Shown piece by piece: positions 47,736-59,500 of a DNA stretch of 64,000 nucleotides (position 1 is the stretch's first letter; each line of letters starts with the position of its first letter). Origin of the DNA: Krasilnikovozyma curviuscula (lineage: Eukaryota > Basidiomycota > Tremellomycetes > Cystofilobasidiales > Mrakiaceae); NCBI GenBank assembly GCA_014825775.1, contig MVAQ01000019.1, positions 62,001 to 126,000 of the forward strand. Direction: 5' to 3'. The notes beneath the pieces are model-generated. The model ran no database searches, was not told the origin of the DNA, and worked only from the letters and a program-made list of their open reading frames with translations. A program made the position numbers and the translations under genes.

Positions 47736-48613
47736 ATGGCATCTATTGTTGCTCAAACCTCAAAAAATGTCCCCTTGGCTCAGACAGAAGAGACTAACAC
47801 CGTAGACATCAGCTGTCGAGGTGCTAGAGAGTGAGTTTCTTGGCTTGTGGGTTTAATTCGAGTGGATTTCTCGTCATGCTGACCCTCAAACATTACACTT
47901 TCGCTGGATTTCTCCCTGTAGATTCATCACAACGTACTATCAAGCATTGGATTCACCTGGCAGAGCTGAACTTGTCCAAGCTTTCCTACGACCCACGTCC
48001 CAAGTCGTTTGGAATGGAACACCTATCCCTGCTGGATCAATAGTTGGTTTCTTAAACAGCTATATGGGGACTAGGCATGAGGTTCAGAGTATTGACGTCC
48101 ATCCAGTCCTTGGGACCAGTAAGTTTACCTTCCTCTCTCTTTTCGTCTAGTATAAAGTTAGCGGACGGATGCTTCAAGCCAGGATGAATTTTGTTGAGGT
48201 CAGACGGGATGTTGACTCTCGCCTTCTGTGTCACTTCCATTCAGCACCAGCATCTCTAGCTATCACTTGCTCTGGACAAGTCTTGCACTTTGCACCACCT
48301 CCCAATCCCCAACCACCAACTTTCCTTTACACCAAACCTGCGAATAAAGAGGAAGCTGACCAGTAAGTTCACAAAGCCACTTCTGTTCACCCTAACGATT
48401 TATGCAAACAAGATCTTTTCTGGAATTTGTTCAGTCTGCCGAGAGTGTTCCATCAAACATTTGTCCTCCTTCCTCAGCTCGATTACGTTGGCGAAGGCGT
48501 GAAGGTAAGCTCGTGTCTGACTCCCTTCTGTTAGAGTTGCTTTACTGATGTACACATCCTTGTGTGACCTTCAGTACTATATCGGATCAACGATGTACCG
48601 CTTTGTAGGCTAG
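47736..48613 (+). CDS. NXT1: NTF2-like mRNA export factor (NXT1/p15-type)
   Basis: The start MASIVAQTSKNVPLAQTEE at 47736 precedes EETNTVDISCRGAREFITTYYQALD, the first helices of an NTF2-like fold. Then come AFLRPTSQVVWNGTPI (the VWNG of NXT proteins), IVGFLNSYMGTRHEVQSIDVHPV, and after an intron PASLAITCSGQVLHF. The final strands are VFHQTFVLLPQL and KYYIGSTMYRFVG. NXT1 pairs with NXF1/Mex67 to carry mRNA through the nuclear pore. The insert with Pro-rich sequence (APPPNPQPPTF) is longer than in human NXT1. Four introns are evident. It lies 202 bp after the carrier on the same strand. Confidence 0.8.
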
Positions 48614-48869
48614 GCTGATCACCGGAGGGGTGCTTGGGAAGTATGTAATGGGACGAAGAACGAAGAATGAAGCAGTAGGAGCACATCGCATTTGACAAAT
48701 CACTCATGTTGTCACAATACCACTAGAGCAGTAACATAATACCAATACTTTGCATTTAACGTCGCGCTCGCTCGGTATTGCAAGACTTGTCGACGACAGA
48801 ACTCAGGATGAAGAAATATTATCACCATGTTCTTCTTCCGTATATAGTGCTCCTTGCCATCCACATCCC
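48614..48869. other. Convergent 3' intergenic region
   Basis: 256 bp between the stop codons of the NXT-like gene (+) and the complex I subunit (-). Nothing recognisable was seen. Confidence 0.45.
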
Positions 48870-49989
48870 TCACACTTTAGCTTCTTCCTGATCAGCCCAA
48901 ATATTGCCTTTTGAGCTATCGCTCAGGTCCCAATTTGGTGGTGCGACGCCTCCCCAAGCAGCTTTATCGTATTCCAAATCTTGCTTCTTCTTTTCCGAGA
49001 TTGGGACGAACCAACCCCAAGGTCTGTAGTTGGACTTCATGTATTCTTCATGAGTGACTCCGTATTTCAGTGGATCAACGCCGTGGTATTTGTGGTTGAC
49101 GACGTTGAAGCTGAGATGTACGATGAAGGTCGCGGATTTTAGTCAAATTCAGGTCATCAGAAAGAAAAGGAAAGAAAGAAAATACTTTTCAAGCAAAATA
49201 AAAACCGTTGAAACTTACAAAGGAATAATGTTGAGGAGGATCTGACTGTTCGTTGAGTTCTTTGCCGCAGTCCTCTGTTCCTGAGGTGTGAGCGCAGAGT
49301 AACCGTACAACGGCAGCTTCTTCTTTCCTCGTTCTGTGAGTTCTTCCATGTCCATCTTCGCCTCTCTTGAATTCTCAGTCCAGCCCAGAAAACGATCTGA
49401 AGGCCACAAGGAGGCGGCGGGGAAAGATTGAGGTCATTTGAGAATATGACACTCGAGGCCGGAACAACTGCGATTCGTTGCTTACCACATGAACGTCTGT
49501 ATGCAATATTAAATCCACTCGCCGAAAGGACGAGGAATGCGACCGTGTAGTAAGGTTGTGCAAACAGACTGGGCCGGACCATTCGAGGAGATATTTTCTC
49601 TACAATACGAAAAGCACCGGTATCAGCTCCAGACTCCAGTCAACAAGCAGAACATATCCTCAGTTCTTCTCCAGCAGCTCGTGCACTCAGGGCTATTCGC
49701 ATAAGCGTTTGCCTTCACCACCTCGTATCCCGAAGTTCGCCATGAACTCACCCCAATACGTCAGTCCAACCGTTCCTAAAGTCGGGACTCCAGCCAGGAT
49801 AGCATAGTCACTAGGTCTGAAGTACTTCACTACCCTCGTGAAGTGAGGATCTGTATCCTATCGTGAAGAACCCAGTGGAAGTGAGCGTGGGGAACGAGTA
49901 TCTGACCCCCTTGAATGGTACGGGCTTACAATGACTTCAAACTTCTTCCCTTCAACCTCCCTACTGAATGTTCTGAAATCTGTGTTCAT
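48870..49989 (-). CDS. NADH:ubiquinone oxidoreductase (complex I) 21-kDa accessory subunit
   Basis: Several short exons must be joined to see the product. Exon 1 is MNTDFRTFSREVEGKKFEVI (start 49989). Exon 2 is DPHFTRVVKYFRPSDYAIL then AGVPTLGTVGLTYW. Exon 3 has EKISPRMVRPSLFAQPYYT and the second membrane segment VAFLVLSASGFNIAYRRSC. Exon 4 is FLGWTENSREAKMDMEELTE, then PLYGYSALTPQEQRTAAKN. The last exon is FNVVNHKYHGVDPLKYGV and ends EEAKV. This matches the N- and C-terminal domains of the fungal complex I 21-kDa subunit (PF10785/PF12853 type, NUXM-like), a two-helix inner-membrane protein. The gene fragments look unrelated when read as separate frames. Confidence 0.85.
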
Positions 49990-50234
49990 GCCTGGTTCGA
50001 AAGCCTTCTGCTGTGGTTTGGGAGGCCTTGGACGACAGGAGGTGAGTTCATTCGCGCTGTCCCCACTCGCACCGCCGTGCTTTATTTTGATTTTCTGCTT
50101 GCTTTGTCCTTGGAAGGCAATAATCCAGTTTCAATAAAGATCTCTATGTAAATGTCTTATTATTCGCAGTAAGTGACGAAATAATATCTACAAATCTGTT
50201 AAAAAAAAAGTATCTGTAAAAATAAATGTTTTTT
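49990..50234. other. Intergenic: complex I subunit promoter
   Basis: 245 bp between the complex I subunit start and the Zn2Cys6 regulator stop. Contains a poly-T/A-rich 3' UTR-like stretch near 50200-50235. Confidence 0.45.
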
Positions 50235-53217
50235 TCACGACCATCTGAGCAAAGGATCAGGTGAGAACGTGGGCTGGTCAAAGATGTTAGAGAACCCAGA
50301 GAGATCGACTCCAGCATCCCTAAACTCTCCATTCTCCGGTGGTAGCGAGGCAGCCTGGGAAGGATCCAACAAAAACGGCTGATGGACCTCGTCTGGTAGC
50401 GGCGACGCATTGAATCCAAGCGAGTTCATCATACTGAAGAAGTCATCTCTGACGTTGCCGTGCAAGTTCCCTGAGATCTCTTCCACCTCGCGAGACCACC
50501 CGCCGTCCTCCATCACGGGCAGCGAAGGCGTTGCTGGCGTGACAGGCGCTGTAGATTGAGAAGCACCAGCAGCAGCCCCATTTAATGGCATAGAATCACA
50601 AAGATCTGTTATTTATAAGAGTCAGAAGCGGCATTCTAGACTGTCAGGGTGATAAGTTTTGCAACTAACCCTCAAAGATGTCTCTGAAAGGCTCAGCTGA
50701 CTTGAACAGTTGTGCGTAAACAAACAGCGAGTTCGAACACGACCTGATCGCTCTCGACACCTTAGTTTGAGGAATAGCAGTGGGATCTCGGGTAATCTGA
50801 TACAAGCACAAAAGGAAGCCATCAGATAAGCTGCTGCCAGCAGAAACACTAAGACGTTCGACTGACACAGTGGAGAAGGGTGAGGCCAGCTAGGAAGACC
50901 TGGTGTAAAGTAGCCAGAGAGTGTACAGACGCACCAACAGATTGTTGGTGCATCTTTTGATTGATGATACACGCGTTTGCAGCCTAGAACGGTAAGAACT
51001 GTAAGTGCAAATTGCGTGGGATGCGAACAAGTTACAACATCGTTGAACTGGACGTACAGCTTCAGCACAAGCAAACAAGAAGACATTCCCTCTCTCAGCC
51101 CTCTCAGTAAGCGGGCGAAGCAACATCTGAGACACCTGATAGTATGCTCTCTCAAAAAAGTCGAATCCACACGTTGGAATACCAGGTGAGCAGATGGGAA
51201 CTTCCTTGTGCCATGTCTCGAGATCCTTAAGTATGTCCGACACCTCGCTTGCTTTTATCTTGGAGTCGGTGTGGTAGGCTGTTTTAAGAATCCGACTCTT
51301 CAAACGGTAGAGTCTGTGGTGCAAAGCTTGGTCAGTCAAGAGATTCGTCATCTCAGAAGGCACACTGGAGAAGCGCGTACCTGATGGAATGGATGGCGGA
51401 TGACATCGACGTTGGAGAAGGTGCTGAGTGTGCGTGACCGGGAGAAGAGGAAGTAGTACCTTTCCCTGTGCTTGAAGAGTGTTGCAAGTGAGAGATGGTA
51501 GCCAGATCCGTCTCAAAGTCGTTGATATCCAATGGCAGCACTTCGTCGATGTAAGAGTCTTCAATTCCAAGCGGTCGTCCCATGCTGTCTCCCATCAGCC
51601 TATCGATACAGTAGACTGACCAGAAAACACGCTTTCTCATCTCGGCGTGAAGTGGGTCTTTCTGGCGCAGGCGAAGTGGCGCTTGACGGTGGAGACCATG
51701 CTCGATTGCAAGCCTCAGAGCGACTCCTGTCAGCTGCCAGATGGAAGGGCCGTTCTGTGAAAAGAGCACCATAAGCAAGCAATTTTTATACCAACAGAGA
51801 GGTTCGTCTTACTGTCGCTCTGAAGCTGTAGTTAATGAGCAGGAGAAGAGCTTGAATGGAGATGATATCCGACTTCTCGAGTACGAAGTCGAGTTGGACC
51901 AAAGCGGCCTGATAGTACTCCTGAAGCCAGAATTAAACTTGAGTCTGAGTTAACAAAAACGTTGCTCAACACCACTCACCTCGTATTTGTCAAGCTCGGA
52001 TGACGGAAGATGAGAAGGGGTCGCGCTGAGAGTCGAGAGTCGACAGCCTATAGCATATACCATGAAGATGAAGAACAAGGCAACTCGATCCTCTCTCTTT
52101 GGATCATCTGCTCTAGGTTGACACATCTCCTTTCTCCTGAAATGCCACCCTTTGAACTGGATCCAATCCATGAATGGATAACGAGCTTGGAGATGATTGT
52201 AGGACTGGGTGATCAGCATGTGAGCAATTGTGTCGCTGGGCATCAGATTCAAGTAGTTGAGCGGAGGAGGTGTGGTTTTCGAGGAAGATCCTGCAGTTCC
52301 GTTCAGTTGCGACGATGCCTTAGACCCAGACGGCACCACGACGTTCGTTGCACTGCCCTTCACACCCATAGAGCGGACAATAGAGCCCCAGCTGAATCCT
52401 GAAGAGTTCCCCAGGAAGTGTCGCTCGGACCCAATGTTGAGAGAAAGATAACCGACGCCCCTGGCAAGGTCGTCCTCTTTACGCGCCAGTTTCGCCTCCA
52501 GTTCGATTTTCGGGTCTACGGAGGCTCCTTCTGGTGGGAGTATCGCATGGAGATCGTTCATGAGGGATGAATGACGTTCTGAGATTCCACCTGAAGAAGT
52601 TCTTCGACCAGAGCCTTCGGGAGATACGCCATTCGAGCTGTTATTTTTGTAATGGTCGCTGATTTCAGGGTGCTCTGGGTTTTCTTGAGCCAAAGCCAGT
52701 TCCAAACTTGAAATTCTAGCTTCCAGAGCCTCGACGTATCTAATGAATTTTGACGACAAGGATCTGCGTCAAAACGACAACTGCTCCGGTGGCGGCGTCC
52801 TGCGGGACAAAGGGGAACTACTCACTCTCGTGGGATATCTTCCTTGGATGGTTTCTCTATGTAGACGCACTCTGTGATTCCAGATTTGGCACAGTTCCCG
52901 CAGATGATTGCACCGTCACACCGTTGCTGTTGGGTGAAACGCGGTGAGTGAGTCAGAGAGTTAGTAACCAGGGTGGAAACTGGAGCCAGTAACAGAAGAT
53001 CCTAGTCTCACCTTCCTGCTTTTACACCGAGTACTGAGAGCAATTGAAAAGTGAGCTTAAAATCTCGATGCACTACTAAGAACCTGGAGAATACTAACCA
53101 AGCATTCACACAGCGCCGCCTCTTCTTCTTTCCGTTCCTCTCCTCGTCGTCAGAGTGCTCTGAAGGGCCCTGTTGTTCAAAGGAACTGCTAGATGTCGAA
53201 GCCAGTGGAAACTCCAT
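50235..53217 (-). CDS. Zn2Cys6 fungal transcription factor
   Basis: The start MEFPLASTSSSSFEQQ precedes a basic stretch and a binuclear cluster assembled from three exons: CVNACTRCKSRK, QRCDGAIICGNCAKSGITEC, giving C-x2-C-x6-C-x5-C-x2-C-x7-C. A short coiled coil follows (YVEALEARISSLELALAQ). The fungal_trans domain contains MDWIQFKGWHFRRKEMCQ, ALFFIFMVYAIGCRLS, WQLTGVALRLAIEHGLHRQ, RKRVFWSVYCIDRLMGDSMG and RPLGIEDSYIDEVLP. Later exons read LKSRILKTAYHTDSKIK, DLETWHKEVPICSP and FERAYYQVSQMLLRP. The C-terminal exon (50591-50235) is acidic and Ser/Pro-rich, likely an activation region. Targets are unknown. About nine introns. Confidence 0.92.
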
Positions 53218-53568
53218 TTTCTGAAGGATTGACCGTGTTGCAGTTGAATGCAGCCAATAGGTCGAGTCTCGTTACTTTTCTTGCCTAGAAACTCTGCCGC
53301 CGTTGCGACGGGCAAGCGAAGGAAATCCAGCGGAAACGAAGAAGCTGTCTGCCATGAGAGCTTATATTGGGGAAGCGTACCCTATACGACTCATGGTCAT
53401 CAATGCATTTATGGATAGGTAATTAATAAGACTTTTCAAGGAGCTACAACATTGCGAAGTCGAAGACTACATTTTCTTGGTCGTCGGTGCGGATGAGACG
53501 GATGATACAATACGTGCTCAGCTATAGGAAGAAGCTGATGGAGACCACTAGAACGATAGCTAGAAAAG
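53218..53568. other. Intergenic: Zn2Cys6 regulator promoter
   Basis: 351 bp between the regulator start and the stop of the histidine kinase. No gene was seen. Confidence 0.45.
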
Positions 53569-56500
53569 TTACGACGATCGAGGAGAGTTCGAGAGCACAA
53601 AAGTCCTGAGAAGACCTTCAAGATCGTTAGTTCTCATAGGTTTAGTAAGATAATCTATCAAAAAGTCGAAAAATTGACGAATCGGCGGTGAGTTAAAGTC
53701 CGAGAACAACAACAAACAGAGATAGAGATAATAAACCCTCACCTTGCATTCCAGCGGAGATACAAAGTAGCTTAGCACTTTGTTGAGAATCAGCTGAGAG
53801 AGCAATGATCGGTACATGGAGCTGATGACCTTTCTTCTGTTCGAGCGCACGAATTCGACTGGCTGCTGTAGGTCCATTGCATGCTGGCATCATCTGATCG
53901 AAGAGTGCGACTTGGAAGAAGCCCTCTGGGTGAGCATCCCATTCAGCAACAGCTTCGTCCCCGTCTGAGGTTGGGAAAGTTTTGAGTCCAAGTCGTTCCA
54001 GTTGTTTAATGAGAAGCTGAAGAGGAGTTTGACCCAAGATCAGTCAATAGACTTTGAAGTCTAATATATTGAGCTGTATACTCACCTTTTGAGCGACGGG
54101 GTTGTCTTCTGCAATCAGGACATTGGTATTTGCAAGGATCTGAGGGAGCAAGACAAGTGTAAGCAAATACAGTAACAAATCGGACATCTTTACTCACATG
54201 TTTTTCCTTGTCGGTAAATCTATCCACCGTCTTGGTTGGCTTTTCAGCTGGAGCTGCGGGTTGGGCCAGTACCCGTTCAGGATTGATTTTCATGTCCACT
54301 AGCAACTGGAGAAGTTTCTGTCGTCTGATAGGTTTATTCAGTCGAACTTGATCAATAGTAACGGGTGGTCTCGTCTTGAGTGTCTCGGCGGTCGGAGAGA
54401 ACAGGTGGATGATTTTGACAGCTTGTGCGGTCGAGTGGGCACTCGCGAGTAGTTTGAGTTCTTCAACTTCTTCTTCCGCTTGAGTATCGACGATCATGAA
54501 GTCGAAGGGAACTGTCGCACTTCCAAGAGCTGCAGCACAGGCCTGGAAGGTTTCAGCGAAAGAGAGCGAAGCACCGTCCAAGGTGGAAGTGATGAGGGAC
54601 ATCGTCGTCACAGCAGGAGAAAAGACCAAGATTGTGGGAGGTTTTGGTTGTACAAATTGCTGACGCAAGGTGTTCAGAGACTGTGATAAAGAGGAAACAT
54701 ATCGGGTTCATCGGTAAACGACTCAGGCAACGAACAGCGAAGAATGAGACTCACCTGCTGGATCTGACTCGACTCTGCCACACCAACCGGGATGACAAAC
54801 CAGAAGCAACTTCCGGCACCATATTCACTGTCGACTGATATTTTACCTCGAAGGACTAATGCAAGAATAACACGGAAGGAAGGCGTTCAGCAACTGACTG
54901 AATTTCGATGTGAAGAGATTCTGCACTCACGTTTGACCAATTGAAGACAAATGGAGAGACCCAGCCCAGTTCCGCCGTAAAGTCTCGTAGTCGATCCATC
55001 AACCTGACTGAATGGCTGGAACAATAATAGCTGTTCCTTCTTAGTCATACCAATGCCAGAGTCTCGAACTTCAAATCGCAGGGCGACCTCGTTTGGCTTC
55101 AATTCGACACATCCAGACTCATCCAGCAGGCACTTAAGTCGCACGTATCCTTTGCTGGTGAATTTTCTATTGTTTCAAAAGCAAGCGTCAGTTCAAACTG
55201 TTTCGGTGATTAAATCAATCTGAGATGGGAACTCACAGCGCATTTCCCATCACATTCATCCTTCGAAATGAGAGCCAGCAGCCGAGGTCAGCAAAGTTTT
55301 ACGGCAGATTGATATAAGAGAGGAATGGTGGAATATCGGACTCACAGAATTTGCCGAATTCGAGCTGAATCTGAAGCGATGCAAAGAGGAACGTCCTACA
55401 TATGAAATTCCAAGGAATAGCGATGAGTAAAAATGTCTGCATCAGTCAAGTGCTTGGAATAAACTGACATTTGAAATATCCCAGGAAAGCTCAATACCCT
55501 TCGAGTTGGCCATGGTGAGAATTTCCACACAATCTGCCAAAGAGTCCTCAATTGGGAATGGAAGGATCTCAAGCTTGACGGCGCCAGCTTCCAGCTTCGA
55601 GTAATCCAGGAGAGAATCAATAATTTCGAGGAGAAGTTCACAGCTGTGTTTAGCAGTCTGAACAAATTCTCTTTGTTCACTATTCAGAGAGGTTTCACCT
55701 GTTGGGCCGCAATGAGTTGGTAAGAGACGCTATGCTAATTGAGTGTAACGATCAACTTACTGAGAAGCCCCAAAAGACCATAGAAGCTACTGAAAGGTGT
55801 TCGTAATTCATGACTAGATAGGGGAAAAATAATGTTTGTCAAATAAATAAATAAATCAGGACATCAGAAACACGAGAAGGACAGTGCCCACCTCATAGAA
55901 GCCAAAAAATTGGACTTGATCTTGGTGGCTGCTACAGCTTCCAGTCTCGAACGGCGAGCTTCATCAAGAGCTTGCTTCTGCTGGTCAATCATCTTGATAT
56001 TGGCTTGAGTCGCTTTGTGGAGCTTTCTGAAGAGATGAGCGTTGTTAATGGAAATGCTGGCTTGCTGACCAAGGACGCTCAGTACGGTGACATTGTTGGC
56101 CTGAACGAAAGCAAACTGTTTAGAACATTTCGAGAGAAGGAAAAGAGTTGGGACTTACAGTGAATGCATTGGTTTTCGCTGCAGTTGCGTAGATCGCACC
56201 CAGACAAAGGCCCTTGAAGGAAATTGGCAAACAAATCACACTCTTTGCAACCTCTCCCATTGCCATTTGAGCAAATCGCGGATCATTTCGAGCGTTTGAT
56301 AAGAATATAGTGTCTTGTGAATTTAGAACTGGAATCAAAACACCGAAACGTAAGCATCAATACCAAAGGCAGATGGACAATGACATTCGTACCGTGGGAA
56401 GCGACTTGAGCGCACAGGCGATCAGAGTATTCTGACATCTCCAGCGGTTTCTCCAAAACAACTGTGGGCTGATGAGCTTGTTGGCGGGTTGCGACAGCAA

Positions 56501-59500
56501 ACTCTCCCTCTTCGTTTCGAATAATGATGACCGTCGAATCAGCCCCAGAATTTTCTGTCACAATGCCAGTGAGAGTCTCAAGTGTGACAGCGATGTTGAC
56601 ATCACTCGACAGCAGCTGAGAGCTTTTAATGATGGCAGCTAGGTCGTCTACCGATAAACTGGCCACGTCATACTCCTTGATGAGCGTCGAATTGCTAGGT
56701 TCCATGGATGAGCTCATGGTGCTTCTGTCGGTTTGGACACCAGCCTGAATGGGAAGTAGGAAGAAAGCATGAGCATGAATTTACAAAGAAATTGCCAATG
56801 ATGAGCCATACATCACAGAGATAACTCTTCGACAAGTTGGCTTCTGGTGCCGAAACTCGACTGGTAAGGTAGTTCTATGATACAAAATTAAGAACACTCG
56901 GCCAAACTTAGAATGAAAATAAATGGTTGGAAAGGTTACTCACCACGATGCCAAACGCTCCCCAATGAAGCTGGCGTTTGATAGCGCGCTGTTGCAATTC
57001 CAATCCTAACCCAGTAACCCTACATCTGACGAAGTGAGTCCCCGACAAGAACAGACTCCATCCTTCATCACAAACAAATGACCCTTCTTGAGAGTATCTC
57101 ACAGCTAGATCATATAGCTTGAAAGCACTTTGGTCTCCTTCGAGTGAAGCGACTTCAGCGTCCACCAGTGTCAGCCAATGAATACAGTTCGTAGGAGATG
57201 TGTCGAGCCAACGTCGTATGAAAGCTTGATTAAGATCAATTTGACTCCTGTACTTAGCTTGGACGTCTTTAGGCAAAGTCCCACTCCTAAGGCACTCAAC
57301 CAAAGCGAGAGACTGTGGAACGAAAAAGACGAGAAATGAGAGACACCCTCAAGAGGAAGAGAAAAAGAGACGCACGTGATAATATAGGCCGTACCTCACG
57401 TGGAAGTGAGATGGATGACGGTGCCTGTGCAGGTTCGAGTACTTAGTGGCAAGCGACAGCAGGTTGTGTTGCAGCACTTACTTGGTCTCCCAAATATAGA
57501 ACCCATTCTCAGCAGCTTGCTCGAAGAAACCAAGCGAATATAATGCAGGAACCTAGTGACCGCGTATAAGTGTTGAATCTGCGCAAGGACAAAAAGCTAC
57601 GGCACTCACCCTGAACGAGTAGACATAGTTCATGATGAGCTCCCGTCCCTCAGGAAAGCTGCCCATTGTTTGCCTGATGAATTCAGCCTCATTGTAATCT
57701 GGAGAGTTTAACGCATCTTCATTCGTAGTTCCAGTGGTTTTTCCAGCCATTGCATTCAGACAGTTTTTGATTCCTTGGCCCATGGTTACGAGCGTCGCAT
57801 CGGACTGTCGCCATTCCGAGACGTCCGACAGAGCTTCTTCAGAGAAAAGAAGAGAGTCCGACAGATGAGTGGCGGAAAACAGCAAAGCAGCCGACCTGTG
57901 CAATTGCGCAAAGCAACTGTACGTTCTGTAGTAAAAGATGAGAAATATCAATGATAAATATTGCAGAACAAGAGGGTGAAATATGAATACCTGTCACCAG
58001 CAGCTAAGGAAAACTTCAACGCTGTTTCATACCGAGAATTGTTGATTCGAAGGTGCACGCTATCAAAGGGAGAGATGAAGACACCATACAGAGTCTCCAC
58101 TCGACCTTTTTCCATGTTGGTCGAGTGATTGTGAGCTAACCGAACAGAGAGTTTTGCTATGTCAAGAGCAAACCTGAAAGAGTCATGTTCTTCGGCTGCT
58201 GAAGAAGCAAAGAACATGAACCCTAGCGACGAGCTAGGAGACACTCCGTATTTGAGAGCTTGTTTGACCAACTAAAGGAAGGAGATCGAATTAGGACGAG
58301 GTTTCAAACTATACGAGAGGTCGCATATTACAACGTAAAACACATACTGTAAGACCAACAATATCCTGGGTTTTGATCGGTGGCAAGAAGACCAGATCAG
58401 CACAATGGTATCCAAGTCTACAGAGGCAGAGAAACTTACAGTCAGCCCTTCTCCATTGGCCCAATACGCGATCGTCGTAGCATCCGACCTGTCGAGAAAA
58501 TGTCAGCGAAAAGGATGCGAAACACTCCAAGAAGCATAAAAAAAGTCTCACAAAAGTTGAGACGCGAGGTTTACGGTGGGATCAGTGACCGCTGGAAGTC
58601 CATGGATGTGATCCTGCGAACGATAGAAATGAGCGGTCAGAAAGTAACGACGACGACGCAAGGGTGAGACAGCAGGATCGTACAATTCCCATGGACAAAA
58701 CAGAATTTTTGACTTCTTCGAACATGATATCTGCGTCTAGTTTGGAAGCATCGGCGTCTAATTCTACTCCTAAGCCTGCCAGACCTAGAAGTATGCTTGA
58801 TAGAGCGTCGCTGTGTTTTCCACTGGCGTAGTGGTTTCTTGATAGAACACGATACGAAGAAGCTTTGTGACTGGGGGTCGTCGATCTATCAAGGAGATCG
58901 TACAGAAGCACATCAGATTCGTCCACAGCGCCTGCGGTCGGAATTAAATCAGTGTCAGCAATCATTGCAATTCATCATGAACGCTAGAGAAGTCGACTTA
59001 CCACTCCAACTCTTAAGTTCAGCAATTTTCAACTGAAGTGAGAATGTCTCTTCATACTGCGCGAAAATGGCGGTCAGTTTACAGCTCAGTGTGACGTCAG
59101 GCTTCAGGCAGGGCGTAGCTCACATTGACGGTCCAGGTATCATCTCTCAGCAACTTTTGACAGCCCAAAAGATACTGTAGTGACATCTAAAGTCGAAATC
59201 CAGACCCCGGGGGGTTAGAAAAGCATCGCAATGTTCTGTGACAAGTTCACTGACCTCGTGTGCTCCCTGGTCGCTAGACAGATCTCCGGCTTGCCGCAAA
59301 ATTTCCCTGTACCTGTAGTTATCCTGTCCTTGGCTCTGCAGTAAGGAAACACATTTCTGAATGTGTTCTGCAAGAGTGTAAATCTCAGGTTCACTTTCAA
59401 GAAGCAAAAGGTCTACAATCTAAAATTTGGAGATGACAACATCAATGTGAATCCAAGGAGAACTGAACGTTTATATACACACCTTCAGATACATGCCCAT

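Noticed and set aside
49157..49582. 141-codon continuous frame read through introns
   Set aside because: Only its first part is coding. The rest reads through introns of the complex I subunit gene into other frames; the spliced product matches the 21-kDa subunit.
55845..55860. AAATA-type simple repeat
   Set aside because: A very short A/T repeat inside an intron of the histidine kinase, not a meaningful feature.
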